Assembly: GCF_003581585.1 (NCBI RefSeq)
Contig: NZ_QXIR01000026.1
Coordinates: 1 to 64,000, forward strand
Source of the DNA: Bacillus salacetis
GTDB lineage: Bacteria > Bacillota > Bacilli > Bacillales > Bacillaceae_B
Direction: 5' to 3'
Length of the DNA: 64,000 bases
In this document: positions 34,313 through 42,504 of the stretch, one piece after another
How positions within the stretch are numbered: position 1 is the stretch's first letter
Layout of the letters: each line of letters starts with the position of its first letter
The notes under the pieces: model-generated
Database searches by the model: none
What the model saw: the letters and a program-made list of their open reading frames with translations, nothing else
What the model was told of the DNA's origin: nothing
Translations under genes and position numbers: made by a program

Positions 34313-34398
34313 CCAGGCTCTTCAAATCAATTTTTAAGCACCCCATTCTCAGTAGCCATCACGGGTCGTTTATTATGGTTGTCCACCCATACTCGAAT
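34313..34398 (-). pseudogene. Fossil of a second LXG toxin (linker region only)
   Basis: Read on the minus strand: KVAKIRVWVDNHNKRPVMATENGVLKN then a stop. This lines up with EIRLGLDDLYNRPMMATENGMLKGG at the border between the LXG stalk and the C-terminal toxin domain of the intact toxin (residues about 397-421). DNA similarity continues to GAGCCTGG (34320-34313) and ends where the toxic domain would begin. It appears to be the remnant left when a toxin cassette was lost or exchanged. Confidence 0.75.
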
Positions 34399-34459
34399 CT
34401 TTGCAACTTTGATTTATGTAAAATGAAGCTTGCATAACTGGAGAAATGAAGACATAAAA

Positions 34460-34495
34460 AAGCAGTGAATGATCTAAAATAGATTTCAACTGCTT
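34460..34495 (-). terminator. Repeated-type terminator downstream of an immunity gene
   Basis: AAGCAGTGAA (34460-34469) pairs with TTTCAACTGCTT (34484-34495), followed by T on the minus strand. Same type as at 30374 and 33775. Confidence 0.72.
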
Positions 34496-34586
34496 AAAGA
34501 AGCTTACTTTCTATTAAATTATTATAGTGTATAGTCCTTATAATTGAGGATTCCTTTCCTCAATCCCTCTTATCCTACTACTTCAA

Positions 34587-34976
34587 TTATAAAATCTTCT
34601 CTTTATCAATATCTATCAAGACGTCGTCCTTTTTAACCCACTTTTGATATATACCTTTGTCAATTGTGCTCATCCCTATATTTTCCCATTTTTTATAATC
34701 ACCAACAATTGTAACAATGGATATTATATTATCTTTTTGGTATACAACTTCAAACACATACCCCTTATAGTGTGCCTTAATTGTTTTGTGATACATTTCT
34801 TGAATTCCATTTCTGCTAACATACTTAACATAAATTTTTTTGTTGTTAAATGACTTTTCAATAAACCCATTTAATTCGTCTTTAGGATCTTGGGAACGTA
34901 AAATAATACGTCCGTCGGCTTTGATTCCTGCAGAATATTCTTTTCCATTAAATATAGCAAAAGTATTATTTTTCAT
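34587..34976 (-). CDS. Immunity-like protein, family C (paralogue 3)
   Basis: 129 residues, AAGGAATTTAATTACTT upstream. Opening MKNNTFAIFNGKEYSAGIK, then GRIILRSQDPKDELNGF, like the other family C genes. Very AT-rich compared with neighbours outside the island. Followed by a conserved-type terminator. Immunity role is inferred from context. Confidence 0.66.
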   Translation of the reverse strand: MKNNTFAIFNGKEYSAGIKADGRIILRSQDPKDELNGFIEKSFNNKKIYVKYVSRNGIQEMYHKTIKAHYKGYVFEVVYQKDNIISIVTIVGDYKKWENIGMSTIDKGIYQKWVKKDDVLIDIDKEKIL

Positions 34977-34986
34977 AAGTAATTAA

Positions 34987-35094
34987 ATTCCTTCTGAATA
35001 TTGCTGATTTTTAAATTTGAGGTTGGGGGACAAAATAAGCAAGCTATTATGGCCACCAGTAAAGGAAATCCTCAAAACAAATTTCAGAAGGAAT
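34987..35094. repeat. Inverted repeat pair around a 110-bp non-coding segment
   Basis: ATTCCTTCTGAA (34987-34998) and its complement TTCAGAAGGAAT (35083-35094) flank an AT-rich stretch. The 240 bp up to the 35245 gene holds no convincing gene; a degenerate terminator-like hairpin (AAAGCG...CGACTGCTTT) lies near 35143-35165. Confidence 0.45.
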
Positions 35095-35244
35095 ACCTTA
35101 TAAAAGGAGGCCAATTACACCCAGTACAGATTTAAGATCATATAAAGCGATTCGACTGCTTTAACATTATTGCGTGATAAATTTTTTCCACCCGAGACTG
35201 TAAACCTGTCTTTCGTTTTAAAACATTATTCTTATACTACTTTT

Positions 35245-35874
35245 TTAGTGTAAAAATATTTCAATGTCCTCGTCAGTAACATTCTGACCCTCTCCATGTT
35301 CTTTAAATAATTGATAGACTTCCTTATTAAACAAATGCAGTAAAAACAATTTTTTGAAGGCAAAGAAAAGTGCTCTTTTTTTACTGACAGGTAAAGTAGA
35401 GCTGATTGTTCTGCCGCTCTCTCCTGTAAACTTAACTTTAAAATATTCATTTTCTGGTTCTACTATAATTCTATTTTCGTTTAGTGTTTTTCCATTCAAA
35501 GAATACCAATTCGAAGGAATTCCTAAAATAGATACCGCTTCATTAAACTTAGTTTCGTCAAACTTCGGTCCACCAATATCAAAATCGTTTTTCATCATAA
35601 ATGGACGAATATCTTTTGCAAAATAAAAGGCTGATAGACTATCCAATACAAAATATTTTGCTGCATCTCTTTCATTTTTAAAAGACTTTATTACTTCTTC
35701 ATTAGAGATTTCTTGTCTTTCGATAAGCATTAAGCCATATTCCCACTCTTCACCTTTTTTTCTTAGATAGTGATAGTTTTCAAAAGGAGGAGTTACTTCA
35801 ATTATTTTTTCTTTTTCAACTGTTACCTGTTTACCTGTATTATTTAATATTTTTGCTGCTGTAATAATATCCAC
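35245..35874 (-). CDS. Predicted cognate immunity protein of the LXG-TNT toxin
   Basis: 209 residues, starting nine bases after the toxin stop. The position directly downstream of an LXG toxin is that of the cognate immunity gene. It shares architecture and the DEDIEIF ending with the orphan gene at 23096. No signal peptide or membrane segment, as expected for a cytoplasmic inhibitor of an NAD+ glycohydrolase. Similarity to known TNT inhibitors was not recognised. Confidence 0.75.
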   Translation of the reverse strand: MDIITAAKILNNTGKQVTVEKEKIIEVTPPFENYHYLRKKGEEWEYGLMLIERQEISNEEVIKSFKNERDAAKYFVLDSLSAFYFAKDIRPFMMKNDFDIGGPKFDETKFNEAVSILGIPSNWYSLNGKTLNENRIIVEPENEYFKVKFTGESGRTISSTLPVSKKRALFFAFKKLFLLHLFNKEVYQLFKEHGEGQNVTDEDIEIFLH

Positions 35875-35883
35875 TTCGTCACC

Positions 35884-37716
35884 TCACTGACTTATATCCC
35901 GAATATAGCCAAGTCTTTCTAAGTTTCTAACAGTAGCTTCTACCATTTTCCCGGTATCAGGATCAAGAACTTTTATATTACCTGTAAAAAATTGAGTTCC
36001 ACCCCCAGGTTTATCAAACCATGGAGCGATTTTACCTGCTTCAACTTTAAATGGCTCCAATACTTTATAAATATGATAGGGAGAATTTTCGCTGTGTAAC
36101 GCTAATGCTCTATTATCAAACTCAACTCCAGCAGGCGACAGAAAAGTGCCACTAGGAGCTCCATATCGATCAATAAGTTCACCTTCTTCAAGAACTCTAA
36201 CTTTTGGGTCACCATCAAATCCATTATTGGGTGGCCAATTAATATCACCTGTTTCTTGGTTATAGTACTTTGAATTATCAAAAGTATCCTTGTACTTTAA
36301 ATAAAGTTCATCATCAGGGGGATACTTCCAGCTAGACAATTTAGTTCTATCAGCTTCAGAAATTACTTTTTTAACATCCAATTTATTAGAATTAGCAAAA
36401 TTTTCTTTTATTCCACTTACCTCACCCTTAACCTCCCTCTCAACAGAAAACTTACTAAATCCAGGCTCTCCAAATCCACCTTTCAGCATCCCATTTTCGG
36501 TAGCCATCATAGGTCGGTTATAAAGATCATCCAATCCCAACCGGATTTCCTTCCATCTCTGATTTAATGAGACTTTAGGGAGTGCCTGTCTTGCAGTTGC
36601 TGAGACAGCCGTTTGTCCTTTTACTTTGAGTCCTGGTTTGGCACCGCCGACAGCCAGTAGTCCCAGACTAAAACTGTTCATCCAATGTTCTTTTGAGAAG
36701 GGGTCGTCGGGATTTACAGCTCCATTGAAGAGGTCCACACCGCCCATCGTCAGGTAGTTGATAAAGTTCGAAGGGGAATCCAGGGCAACGTCTGCACGGT
36801 CTTCCATACCCTTCCACATGTCTTTTCCAGCATCAAGAGCTCCGATGGTTACATAATTGCCGAAATCGTAGATGGAGTCAAACTTCTTCTCGTTTCTATT
36901 CTCCATCCCTCCCCAGAAATCCTGTGCGATTTCCTTAAAGCTGTTGAGCGATTCCATGACGGGGTTTTCATTCACGTCTTCTTCAGGGGTCGGCTTGGGT
37001 TCTCTTGCTTCCTGTTGTGCTTCCTTGAATTTCAAATAAGAATCTGTTTGGGCGGTGATATCGTCGGTGAGCTGATAGGCATCGCTGGAATAGTAAGCAG
37101 CTGCGTTGAAATACAGCGGTGATATTTGATTCCCTTGCTTGGAGGATTCCATTAACTGCCTCATCAACACAGTGATCATTTGCTCACTGCTTTCTAAATG
37201 CTGGTATTCCTTTTTTAATTCTTCATCAAAACGATTCACGGAGTCAAGTGTATCCTCTCGCTTCCTTCTTGCTTGTTCAAGATGAGAATCGAAACGATCT
37301 CTCGAAAAGACATTCAATGGATGGATATCTCTTATCCGGCCAAGAATATTTCGCAGCTCCTGTTGCTGAGCATCGATCATTTGATCTGAACGTCTTTCAC
37401 TTTGGTGAAGGTTCTCTTCCAGGAATGGGAGCTCGACCGTTTCGCGGCTGAGGTTGCGTCCTTCAGCGTCACCATGAATGCCATTGAAAAACGCGATGTT
37501 GCTTTCAGTTAGTTGAATCCATATGTCGACCACATCGATCTGAGCTCCATAGAAGCCTTTGATGGCATCGGCACCTTTTCCCTGGAATTCATCATCGAGT
37601 TCGACAATCGCTTGAAAAGAATTTTTCAGTGTGAGAAGTTGGTCTCTTAATGTCTCGTATTCGCTTTGGCGTGCGGACATAGCGTCGAGTAAAGTGGGGG
37701 CTTCATATACTTTCAA
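35884..37716 (-). CDS. LXG polymorphic toxin with C-terminal TNT (NAD+ glycohydrolase) domain
   Basis: 610 residues. The N-terminal LXG domain (about 1-230) is helical and marks export by the type VII secretion system. A pre-toxin region follows (repeats of FGNYVTIGALDAGKDMW / FINYLTMGGVDLF near 290 and 335; linker RPMMATENGMLKGG near 408). The C-terminus (about 500-610) has LIDRYGAPSGTFLSPAG, FDNRALAL and KIAPWFDKPGGGTQFFTG, the TNT signature with the conserved arginine and glutamine of NAD+-cleaving toxins. It is expected to deplete NAD+ in rival cells. Two small partner genes precede it and an immunity gene follows. Confidence 0.9.
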   Translation of the reverse strand: MKVYEAPTLLDAMSARQSEYETLRDQLLTLKNSFQAIVELDDEFQGKGADAIKGFYGAQIDVVDIWIQLTESNIAFFNGIHGDAEGRNLSRETVELPFLEENLHQSERRSDQMIDAQQQELRNILGRIRDIHPLNVFSRDRFDSHLEQARRKREDTLDSVNRFDEELKKEYQHLESSEQMITVLMRQLMESSKQGNQISPLYFNAAAYYSSDAYQLTDDITAQTDSYLKFKEAQQEAREPKPTPEEDVNENPVMESLNSFKEIAQDFWGGMENRNEKKFDSIYDFGNYVTIGALDAGKDMWKGMEDRADVALDSPSNFINYLTMGGVDLFNGAVNPDDPFSKEHWMNSFSLGLLAVGGAKPGLKVKGQTAVSATARQALPKVSLNQRWKEIRLGLDDLYNRPMMATENGMLKGGFGEPGFSKFSVEREVKGEVSGIKENFANSNKLDVKKVISEADRTKLSSWKYPPDDELYLKYKDTFDNSKYYNQETGDINWPPNNGFDGDPKVRVLEEGELIDRYGAPSGTFLSPAGVEFDNRALALHSENSPYHIYKVLEPFKVEAGKIAPWFDKPGGGTQFFTGNIKVLDPDTGKMVEATVRNLERLGYIRDISQ

Positions 37717-37736
37717 TGGTCGCGTCTGCCTTTCTG

Positions 37737-38036
37737 TTAGGATCTCGTTATCGCTTCATCTTGTTCTTTTAAAGAGGTTACATTTGCCTTGGTATCTTCA
37801 ACATTTTTTTCAACTACAGCGATATATTCTTTTAACAATTGGTGAATGTTTTGTTCACGCTGTATCCATGCATCTGTATAACCCAGCTTGTTTCGTCCAA
37901 GCTGTCCCTCTGCAGGCGGGTTCATCTGCAGCCGCTCAAGGGAGTTGATGACATCATTCAGTTTCGCCATGACGGCCGCATGGTTCAGTTTGATTTGCTG
38001 TCCAGAACCGCCTCCTGGACCAGAAATGACATTCAT
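37737..38036 (-). CDS. LXG toxin partner, YwqI/YxiC-like small helical protein
   Basis: 99 residues, mostly helical: IKLNHAAVMAKLNDVINSLERL and a C-terminal coiled coil. This size and position upstream of an LXG toxin are those of the DUF5344 (YwqI-like) targeting proteins that help the toxin reach the type VII machine. Its start overlaps the upstream gene stop by one base (TAATG type junction). Confidence 0.82.
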   Translation of the reverse strand: MNVISGPGGGSGQQIKLNHAAVMAKLNDVINSLERLQMNPPAEGQLGRNKLGYTDAWIQREQNIHQLLKEYIAVVEKNVEDTKANVTSLKEQDEAITRS

Positions 38037-38464
38037 TAAAATAACCTCCCTTTCAAGTCACTGATTTTATCAGAAACCTGCTCATAAAAATCTTCACCTT
38101 TGGAAAGTAAATATTCAGCATCATTGGCCAGTGTCCCATAAAAGGAAACTGCGCTCTGCTGTGCTTCCAACAAATGAATCTTTGATTCTATTGAACTCAC
38201 ATATTCATCATAGTTTTCATGTCCGATCTCTCTCATCGCCTGGAGGGCAGATTCCCGTTCCGCATCATAGTCATCCGATCTAGGACCAACCCAATTCGTA
38301 TGCAATTCTGGCTGCTGAATCTGTTTTATTTCATTCAAAAGTTGACTTTGCTCGCTCATAATGGCGTATTTTGCTTCCCTTAACCGTGATATCTTCTCCT
38401 GAATGTCCCTCGACCGGGAATGAATAACGCTTTGAATGCTGTTTAATTCACTGTAGAGTCCCAT
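38036..38464 (-). CDS. LXG toxin partner, YwqH-like (DUF5082) protein
   Basis: 142 residues with two coiled-coil segments (about 1-50 and 85-140) around HTNWVGPRSDDYD, in the place of a WXG-type turn. DUF5082 proteins are first genes of LXG operons and act as secretion partners. It starts a four-gene operon: DUF5082, DUF5344, LXG-TNT toxin, immunity. Start preceded by GGGAGATGCCGAT. Confidence 0.82.
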   Translation of the reverse strand: MGLYSELNSIQSVIHSRSRDIQEKISRLREAKYAIMSEQSQLLNEIKQIQQPELHTNWVGPRSDDYDAERESALQAMREIGHENYDEYVSSIESKIHLLEAQQSAVSFYGTLANDAEYLLSKGEDFYEQVSDKISDLKGRLF

Positions 38465-38831
38465 ATCGGCATCTCCCTTAACAGATTAATCCAATTAAAA
38501 GCCTTTAAATTCCAATTTCTATTGATATAGTACCACCCTTTTCGTCCCCTTTCTATTCAGAACAGAGGATATGACAAAAACAGGAATTTTTTCATCGTTC
38601 TTTTATACCGCATTCGTGCTCAGGTAAAACCTTTTAGCAAATATATGAGTCTTTGGAATTGTTCAGGTATTTTTGTGATATTAATTAGTTGAGTGCAAAT
38701 AAGGGACAGTATGTATTTGGACAATCTGTGAGTTTGTAAAGTTTCATTATGAGTGACAGATAATGTATAACATTTACCCGTAAGCAGGTTAAGCCTTTTT
38801 TATGGGCTTGACCAAGAGTGAACATTTCCTG

Positions 38832-38862
38832 CATACTTACTTCTGCCGAGGAAGTGAGTATG
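38832..38862. promoter_or_regulatory. Hairpin in the 460-bp gap upstream of the toxin operon
   Basis: CATACTTACTTC and GAAGTGAGTATG form 12-base arms (one mismatch, G-T wobble) around a 7-base loop. It is the only clear structure in the gap between the toxin operon and the cyclase gene; promoter boxes there are not convincing. Lacks a T run, so it is more likely an operator or RNA structure than a terminator. Confidence 0.4.
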
Positions 38863-38925
38863 TAAATGAAAGGAATTAGGCTGGCTGGCATCAAAGTATC
38901 GGCTCTATTAAGTCATCAGCCTAAA

Positions 38926-38958
38926 ATAAAAAACCGCCAAGACCTCGTCTTAACGGTT
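38926..38958 (-). terminator. Terminator of the diguanylate cyclase gene
   Basis: Arms AACCG/CGGTT and AAGAC/GTCTT with a two-base internal mismatch, followed on the minus strand by TTTTTT. Directly past the stop of the cyclase gene. Confidence 0.75.
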
Positions 38959-38962
38959 CTGT

Positions 38963-40543
38963 TTATTGATGGAAGGAGTCCTGCATCGTTTGAAGTGACC
39001 CCAGGCTGCTTCTATAGGTTTTCACCCGGTTACGTCCCTCTCTTTTGGCCGTGTATAATGCCTTATCCGCCCTGCCTGCTGCCTCTTTGATTCGCTCGTT
39101 TGCTGAAGAGGAATTGTTTTCAATAGAGGAAACTCCAAAACTCGAGGTTACACGGATGACATGATTGTCACTGGTGACAAGGTTGTCTGCGATTTCTTTC
39201 CTTATAACATCGGCAAGGAGATACGCATCTATTTCTTCTCTGTCTTTAAGGAAGACTATGAATTCCTCTCCCCCATACCTGCCAATGAAATCATCCGGTT
39301 TCAAAAGATTCTTTGCGGTTTTAGCGATTTGGGTGAGAACAATGTCCCCCATTTCATGTCCGTACGTATCGTTCACCTTTTTAAAATGGTCGATATCAAA
39401 TAGGATAATAGAGTTGATTCCGGTTCCCAGATTCGATTCGGCCTTTTCATGAAAGTACGTCCTGTTGTAAACCTGCGTCAAGCCGTCGTAGGATGCAAGC
39501 TTCTTCAGCGTGTTCTGCAATGCCACTCTTTCTGTAATATCGGTAAAGGTAATGATTTTCCCTATTAATATGGTGCCCTTTCGAAAGACGGGAGAAAAGC
39601 GTATTTGATAGTTTTTTGTCTCTGTGCCTGTCACGTTTTCAAAGTCACATGGTACTCCAGAGTCTAATAGAATATCAAGTCCGCTGTTCATAGATACTGC
39701 AGCCTGGATGGGTTTCCCTATCATAAGCGGATGTAATTGGGGGAGGATCAGCTTCATAGCAAGATTATAATCGACAATCGCTCCATTATGATCCACTACG
39801 ATTACCCCTTCACTCATACTGTCAAAAACCTTTTCCCTCGCAATTGGCAAAACGTTGAACATTTGATAGGAAAACAGGGAGATGCCGTGGAGAATGAAGG
39901 AAGCACTCATGGAAACAGGTCCAAGGTCAATTCCATAGGGGCTTAGTTCATTCAGGTACAAGTAATTGGCAGCAACGGGAACAAATAATCCTGCAATCAT
40001 CAGAATGACCTGCAACCTGAATCGCAGCTGGGGTTTAGTCAGTTGAAAACACAAAGTCACAACACTGATGGATAAGCATAGGAACAAGTAAAGTGAGTGG
40101 ACATAGAAAAAAGGCCCATACTCCAAATCAACAATAGTGATCGGAACACCTGTCCTCAATTCCACGGAGGAGTAATATAGATGATGAAGACCGTTGGTAT
40201 GATGCATAAATACAGTAACGATCGGAAAGATGAACAGCACATATAGATGGCGCTGCCTTAATTTGATCCCGGCCAGTTCCATACACATCCATAGGAGATA
40301 TCCCGGGATGAAGGGCATCACGAGGTATTCAATGCCAAGCCAGAACCTCGCTTCGTCCAGGCTGCTGCTTAGAAGTTCCAATATGTAAGTAAAGGCAAAG
40401 ATTGCAGATAACAATGTGGCCAGCACGTACTGCCTGCCGCCGGGTGCCTCGCGGAGTTTGAAGTATGAAAAGATACTTAGGCTTATGCTCAACAAACCGG
40501 CAAGGGCAAGCAGGAGTATATAAAAAACTATTTCTTCAGGCAT
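38963..40543 (-). CDS. Membrane diguanylate cyclase (7TM sensor, PAS, GGDEF)
   Basis: 526 residues from the ATG at 40543, six bases past GGGAG. Seven helices (about residues 5-225) of the histidine-kinase-type 7TM sensor, a PAS-like domain (DSMSEGVIVVDHNGAIVDYN, about 240-350), then a GGDEF domain (YDGLTQVYNRTYFHE near 360; GRYGGEEFIVFL near 435). The GGEEF active site is intact, so it should make cyclic di-GMP. The I-site RxxD upstream of GGEEF reads KPDD, so product inhibition may be absent. Confidence 0.92.
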   Translation of the reverse strand: MPEEIVFYILLLALAGLLSISLSIFSYFKLREAPGGRQYVLATLLSAIFAFTYILELLSSSLDEARFWLGIEYLVMPFIPGYLLWMCMELAGIKLRQRHLYVLFIFPIVTVFMHHTNGLHHLYYSSVELRTGVPITIVDLEYGPFFYVHSLYLFLCLSISVVTLCFQLTKPQLRFRLQVILMIAGLFVPVAANYLYLNELSPYGIDLGPVSMSASFILHGISLFSYQMFNVLPIAREKVFDSMSEGVIVVDHNGAIVDYNLAMKLILPQLHPLMIGKPIQAAVSMNSGLDILLDSGVPCDFENVTGTETKNYQIRFSPVFRKGTILIGKIITFTDITERVALQNTLKKLASYDGLTQVYNRTYFHEKAESNLGTGINSIILFDIDHFKKVNDTYGHEMGDIVLTQIAKTAKNLLKPDDFIGRYGGEEFIVFLKDREEIDAYLLADVIRKEIADNLVTSDNHVIRVTSSFGVSSIENNSSSANERIKEAAGRADKALYTAKREGRNRVKTYRSSLGSLQTMQDSFHQ

Positions 40544-40726
40544 ATCGTTCTCCCATATAGAAGGAATTTTTTTCAATTCATTATATAATGGCAGAAAGGA
40601 AATAACTACATATTTTTACTATAACCCATGAAAAAGTATTTCTGGTGAAGTGATCATCACAGGATGGATTTCCTTTTTATGGTATTATGTTTACTATGAT
40701 TCTTTTATGCGAAAGGGGATTATCCA

Positions 40727-41185
40727 GTGGGCTATATAGAAGATTTAAGAGAGATTGTAGGGCATAGACCTTTGATATTTGCAGGTTCGGTGACTATTAT
40801 TATTGACGAAGATGGCAGGTTATTATTGCAGCAACGAATGTTTCCCCATGGTTCATGGGGAATTACGGGCGGATTAATGGAGTTAGGGGAGTCGACTGAA
40901 GACGCTGCTAAACGAGAAGTATTAGAAGAGACGGGCCTTAGTGTAGACAACTTAAAGCTTATCAATGTATATTCAGGTCCCCAAAACTACATAAAAGCTG
41001 AAAATGGAGATGAGTTTTATGTAGTTACGGCTGCCTACTATTCTGAAGACTTTAAAGGTGAATTAATAGTTGACCATACTGAATCTATTCAGTGCGAATT
41101 CTTTCATCCTGACGAATTGCCAACCAATATTGTTAAAAGCCATAAAGTCATATTAGATGAATTTTTAGCAAACCACTATTATTAG
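40727..41185 (+). CDS. Nudix hydrolase
   Basis: 152 residues from a GTG (AAAGGGGATTATCCA upstream). Nudix box GGLMELGESTEDAAKREVLE-E-TG (near residues 48-70) is complete, so a nucleoside-diphosphate-linked substrate is hydrolysed. The opening (IEDLREIVGHRPLIFAGS) is typical of a common Bacillus ADP-ribose/NTP pyrophosphatase-like group. Single gene. Confidence 0.9.
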   Translation: MGYIEDLREIVGHRPLIFAGSVTIIIDEDGRLLLQQRMFPHGSWGITGGLMELGESTEDAAKREVLEETGLSVDNLKLINVYSGPQNYIKAENGDEFYVVTAAYYSEDFKGELIVDHTESIQCEFFHPDELPTNIVKSHKVILDEFLANHYY

Positions 41186-41223
41186 TGGCAAGCAGATAAG
41201 TGTTTGGGACGACAACGAAAATA

Positions 41224-41250
41224 AGGGACGGGGCAATAGCCCCCTTCCCT
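41224..41250. terminator. GC-rich hairpin between convergent genes
   Basis: GGGGC/GCCCC with an outer AGGGA/TCCCT stem and 4-base loop. The following sequence is only weakly T-rich; it may serve the Nudix gene. Confidence 0.5.
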
Positions 41251-41295
41251 ATTTAATTTCAAAAAGTCATGTTTGAATTTTGTTCTATTCCTTAT

Positions 41296-41808
41296 TTATT
41301 GCTTGCGAATTGCATCCAGGTGATTATCCAAACGATCCCAAGTCTCAGAGATCCCCTGCTCCACTCCCATTTCCAGGACGGTTTTCAGTGCTTCTGCTGA
41401 ACCATATTCTGCCCTGTTGATCAATTTGGTCTTTCCACCGATTTCTTCAAAAGTTAACGTTATTTTAGTTGAAGGCATCTTATCGGATTCGTTTCCATGG
41501 GCATTGGAGAAATAGTCGGTATAAACTATCTTTTCACCCTCGATGATCTCTGTATAAACCCCTATTCCCCATGACTCGATTCCATAAAAATCACCTTGGT
41601 TGATATCTGTGCATTTCGTACAATAATACCAGGTGCCATCAACTGTGAAATTCAGACTGCAGCTGGTCAGCACCCACCCACTTGGTCCCCACCATTGGGT
41701 AAGTTGTTCAGGCTTAGAAAACGCGTTAAAGACCAAATCCTTGGGTGCATTGAATTCACGCTCCAAAATCAGTATGTTGCCGTCTGTTTTGGAAATCATT
41801 TTGGACAT
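41296..41808 (-). CDS. SRPBCC/AHSA1-family (START-like) protein
   Basis: 170 residues. FNAPKDLVFNAFSKPEQLTQWWGP near the start and the C-terminal TWDRLDNHLDAI helix define the AHSA1/SRPBCC fold, which binds hydrophobic ligands. Two cysteines (YYCTKC) are an unusual feature near residue 61. Function unknown. Confidence 0.85.
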   Translation of the reverse strand: MSKMISKTDGNILILEREFNAPKDLVFNAFSKPEQLTQWWGPSGWVLTSCSLNFTVDGTWYYCTKCTDINQGDFYGIESWGIGVYTEIIEGEKIVYTDYFSNAHGNESDKMPSTKITLTFEEIGGKTKLINRAEYGSAEALKTVLEMGVEQGISETWDRLDNHLDAIRKQ

Positions 41809-42280
41809 CTTGTTAATCCTCCAAAAAGTATTAGGATGAACTAATCATTCTGCTGACAAGAACACTGAAAAGATGATAACCTCTGAATCCTACTTATACT
41901 ATACTTAACCATCAGCGTGCCTGTAAATAAAAGTGATCCAATTTTCACACATTTCCAGATGGACTCAACCTGTCATTGATTGTAGAATAAGAGGTGAAGA
42001 GTAAGAAGTGATTATGCTGCAGCTCCGTAATAACGTGAGAACGCATGGACTTGCGAGAAAACGTTCCTAAAATGGAGACGAACAATCGGGGTTTAGTGTG
42101 CACTTCATGTAAAAGAGTTCAGTAGTTTTTTCTCTGGTTATTCTTTTCTTATTTTAGTCCCACTTGATAAATGATATCGGCTGGATTCATCCTTTAAGCT
42201 TCAGGTTGATCTTCTTGTATCTTTATAATCACTCAAAACAATGAAGCAGCATTAGGACAAATTTTATTTGGAGGGCTTCA
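41809..42280. other. 470-bp intergenic region without a recognised feature
   Basis: AT-rich sequence between divergent genes. I saw no convincing gene, repeat or RNA; only the upstream regions of the SRPBCC gene and of the small membrane gene at 42281 (GGAGGGCTTCA before its ATG). Confidence 0.5.
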
Positions 42281-42484
42281 ATGAAGAAAACCACCTGGAT
42301 TCCACTGGCTGCTGGAGTCGCGACAATGGCAGCATTATTTCTGCTCGGTTACTTAGCTGATCTGCCTTATCTCATGTTTAAGATAGGCCGTTCTAATATT
42401 GAGGTTGCTTTTTTCCCAATTATAGTTGGATTTATAGTATCGTTTGTATCTGAAAAAGCTTTGCAAAGGAAGAAAATTTCTTGA
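42281..42484 (+). CDS. Small two-helix membrane protein
   Basis: 67 residues; GGAGGGCTTCA-ATG. Helices at about 6-27 and 42-58 and a basic tail (EKALQRKKIS). It is convergent with the GNAT gene, with 20 bases between stops. Family unknown. Confidence 0.72.
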   Translation: MKKTTWIPLAAGVATMAALFLLGYLADLPYLMFKIGRSNIEVAFFPIIVGFIVSFVSEKALQRKKIS

Positions 42485-42504
42485 ATTTTTTCAAACCATT
42501 TGTT

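Noticed and set aside
35015..35110. A plus-strand frame containing MATSKGNPQNKF that recalls the toxin linker MATENG
   Set aside because: It is on the opposite strand to all toxin genes, very short and the match covers only a few residues.
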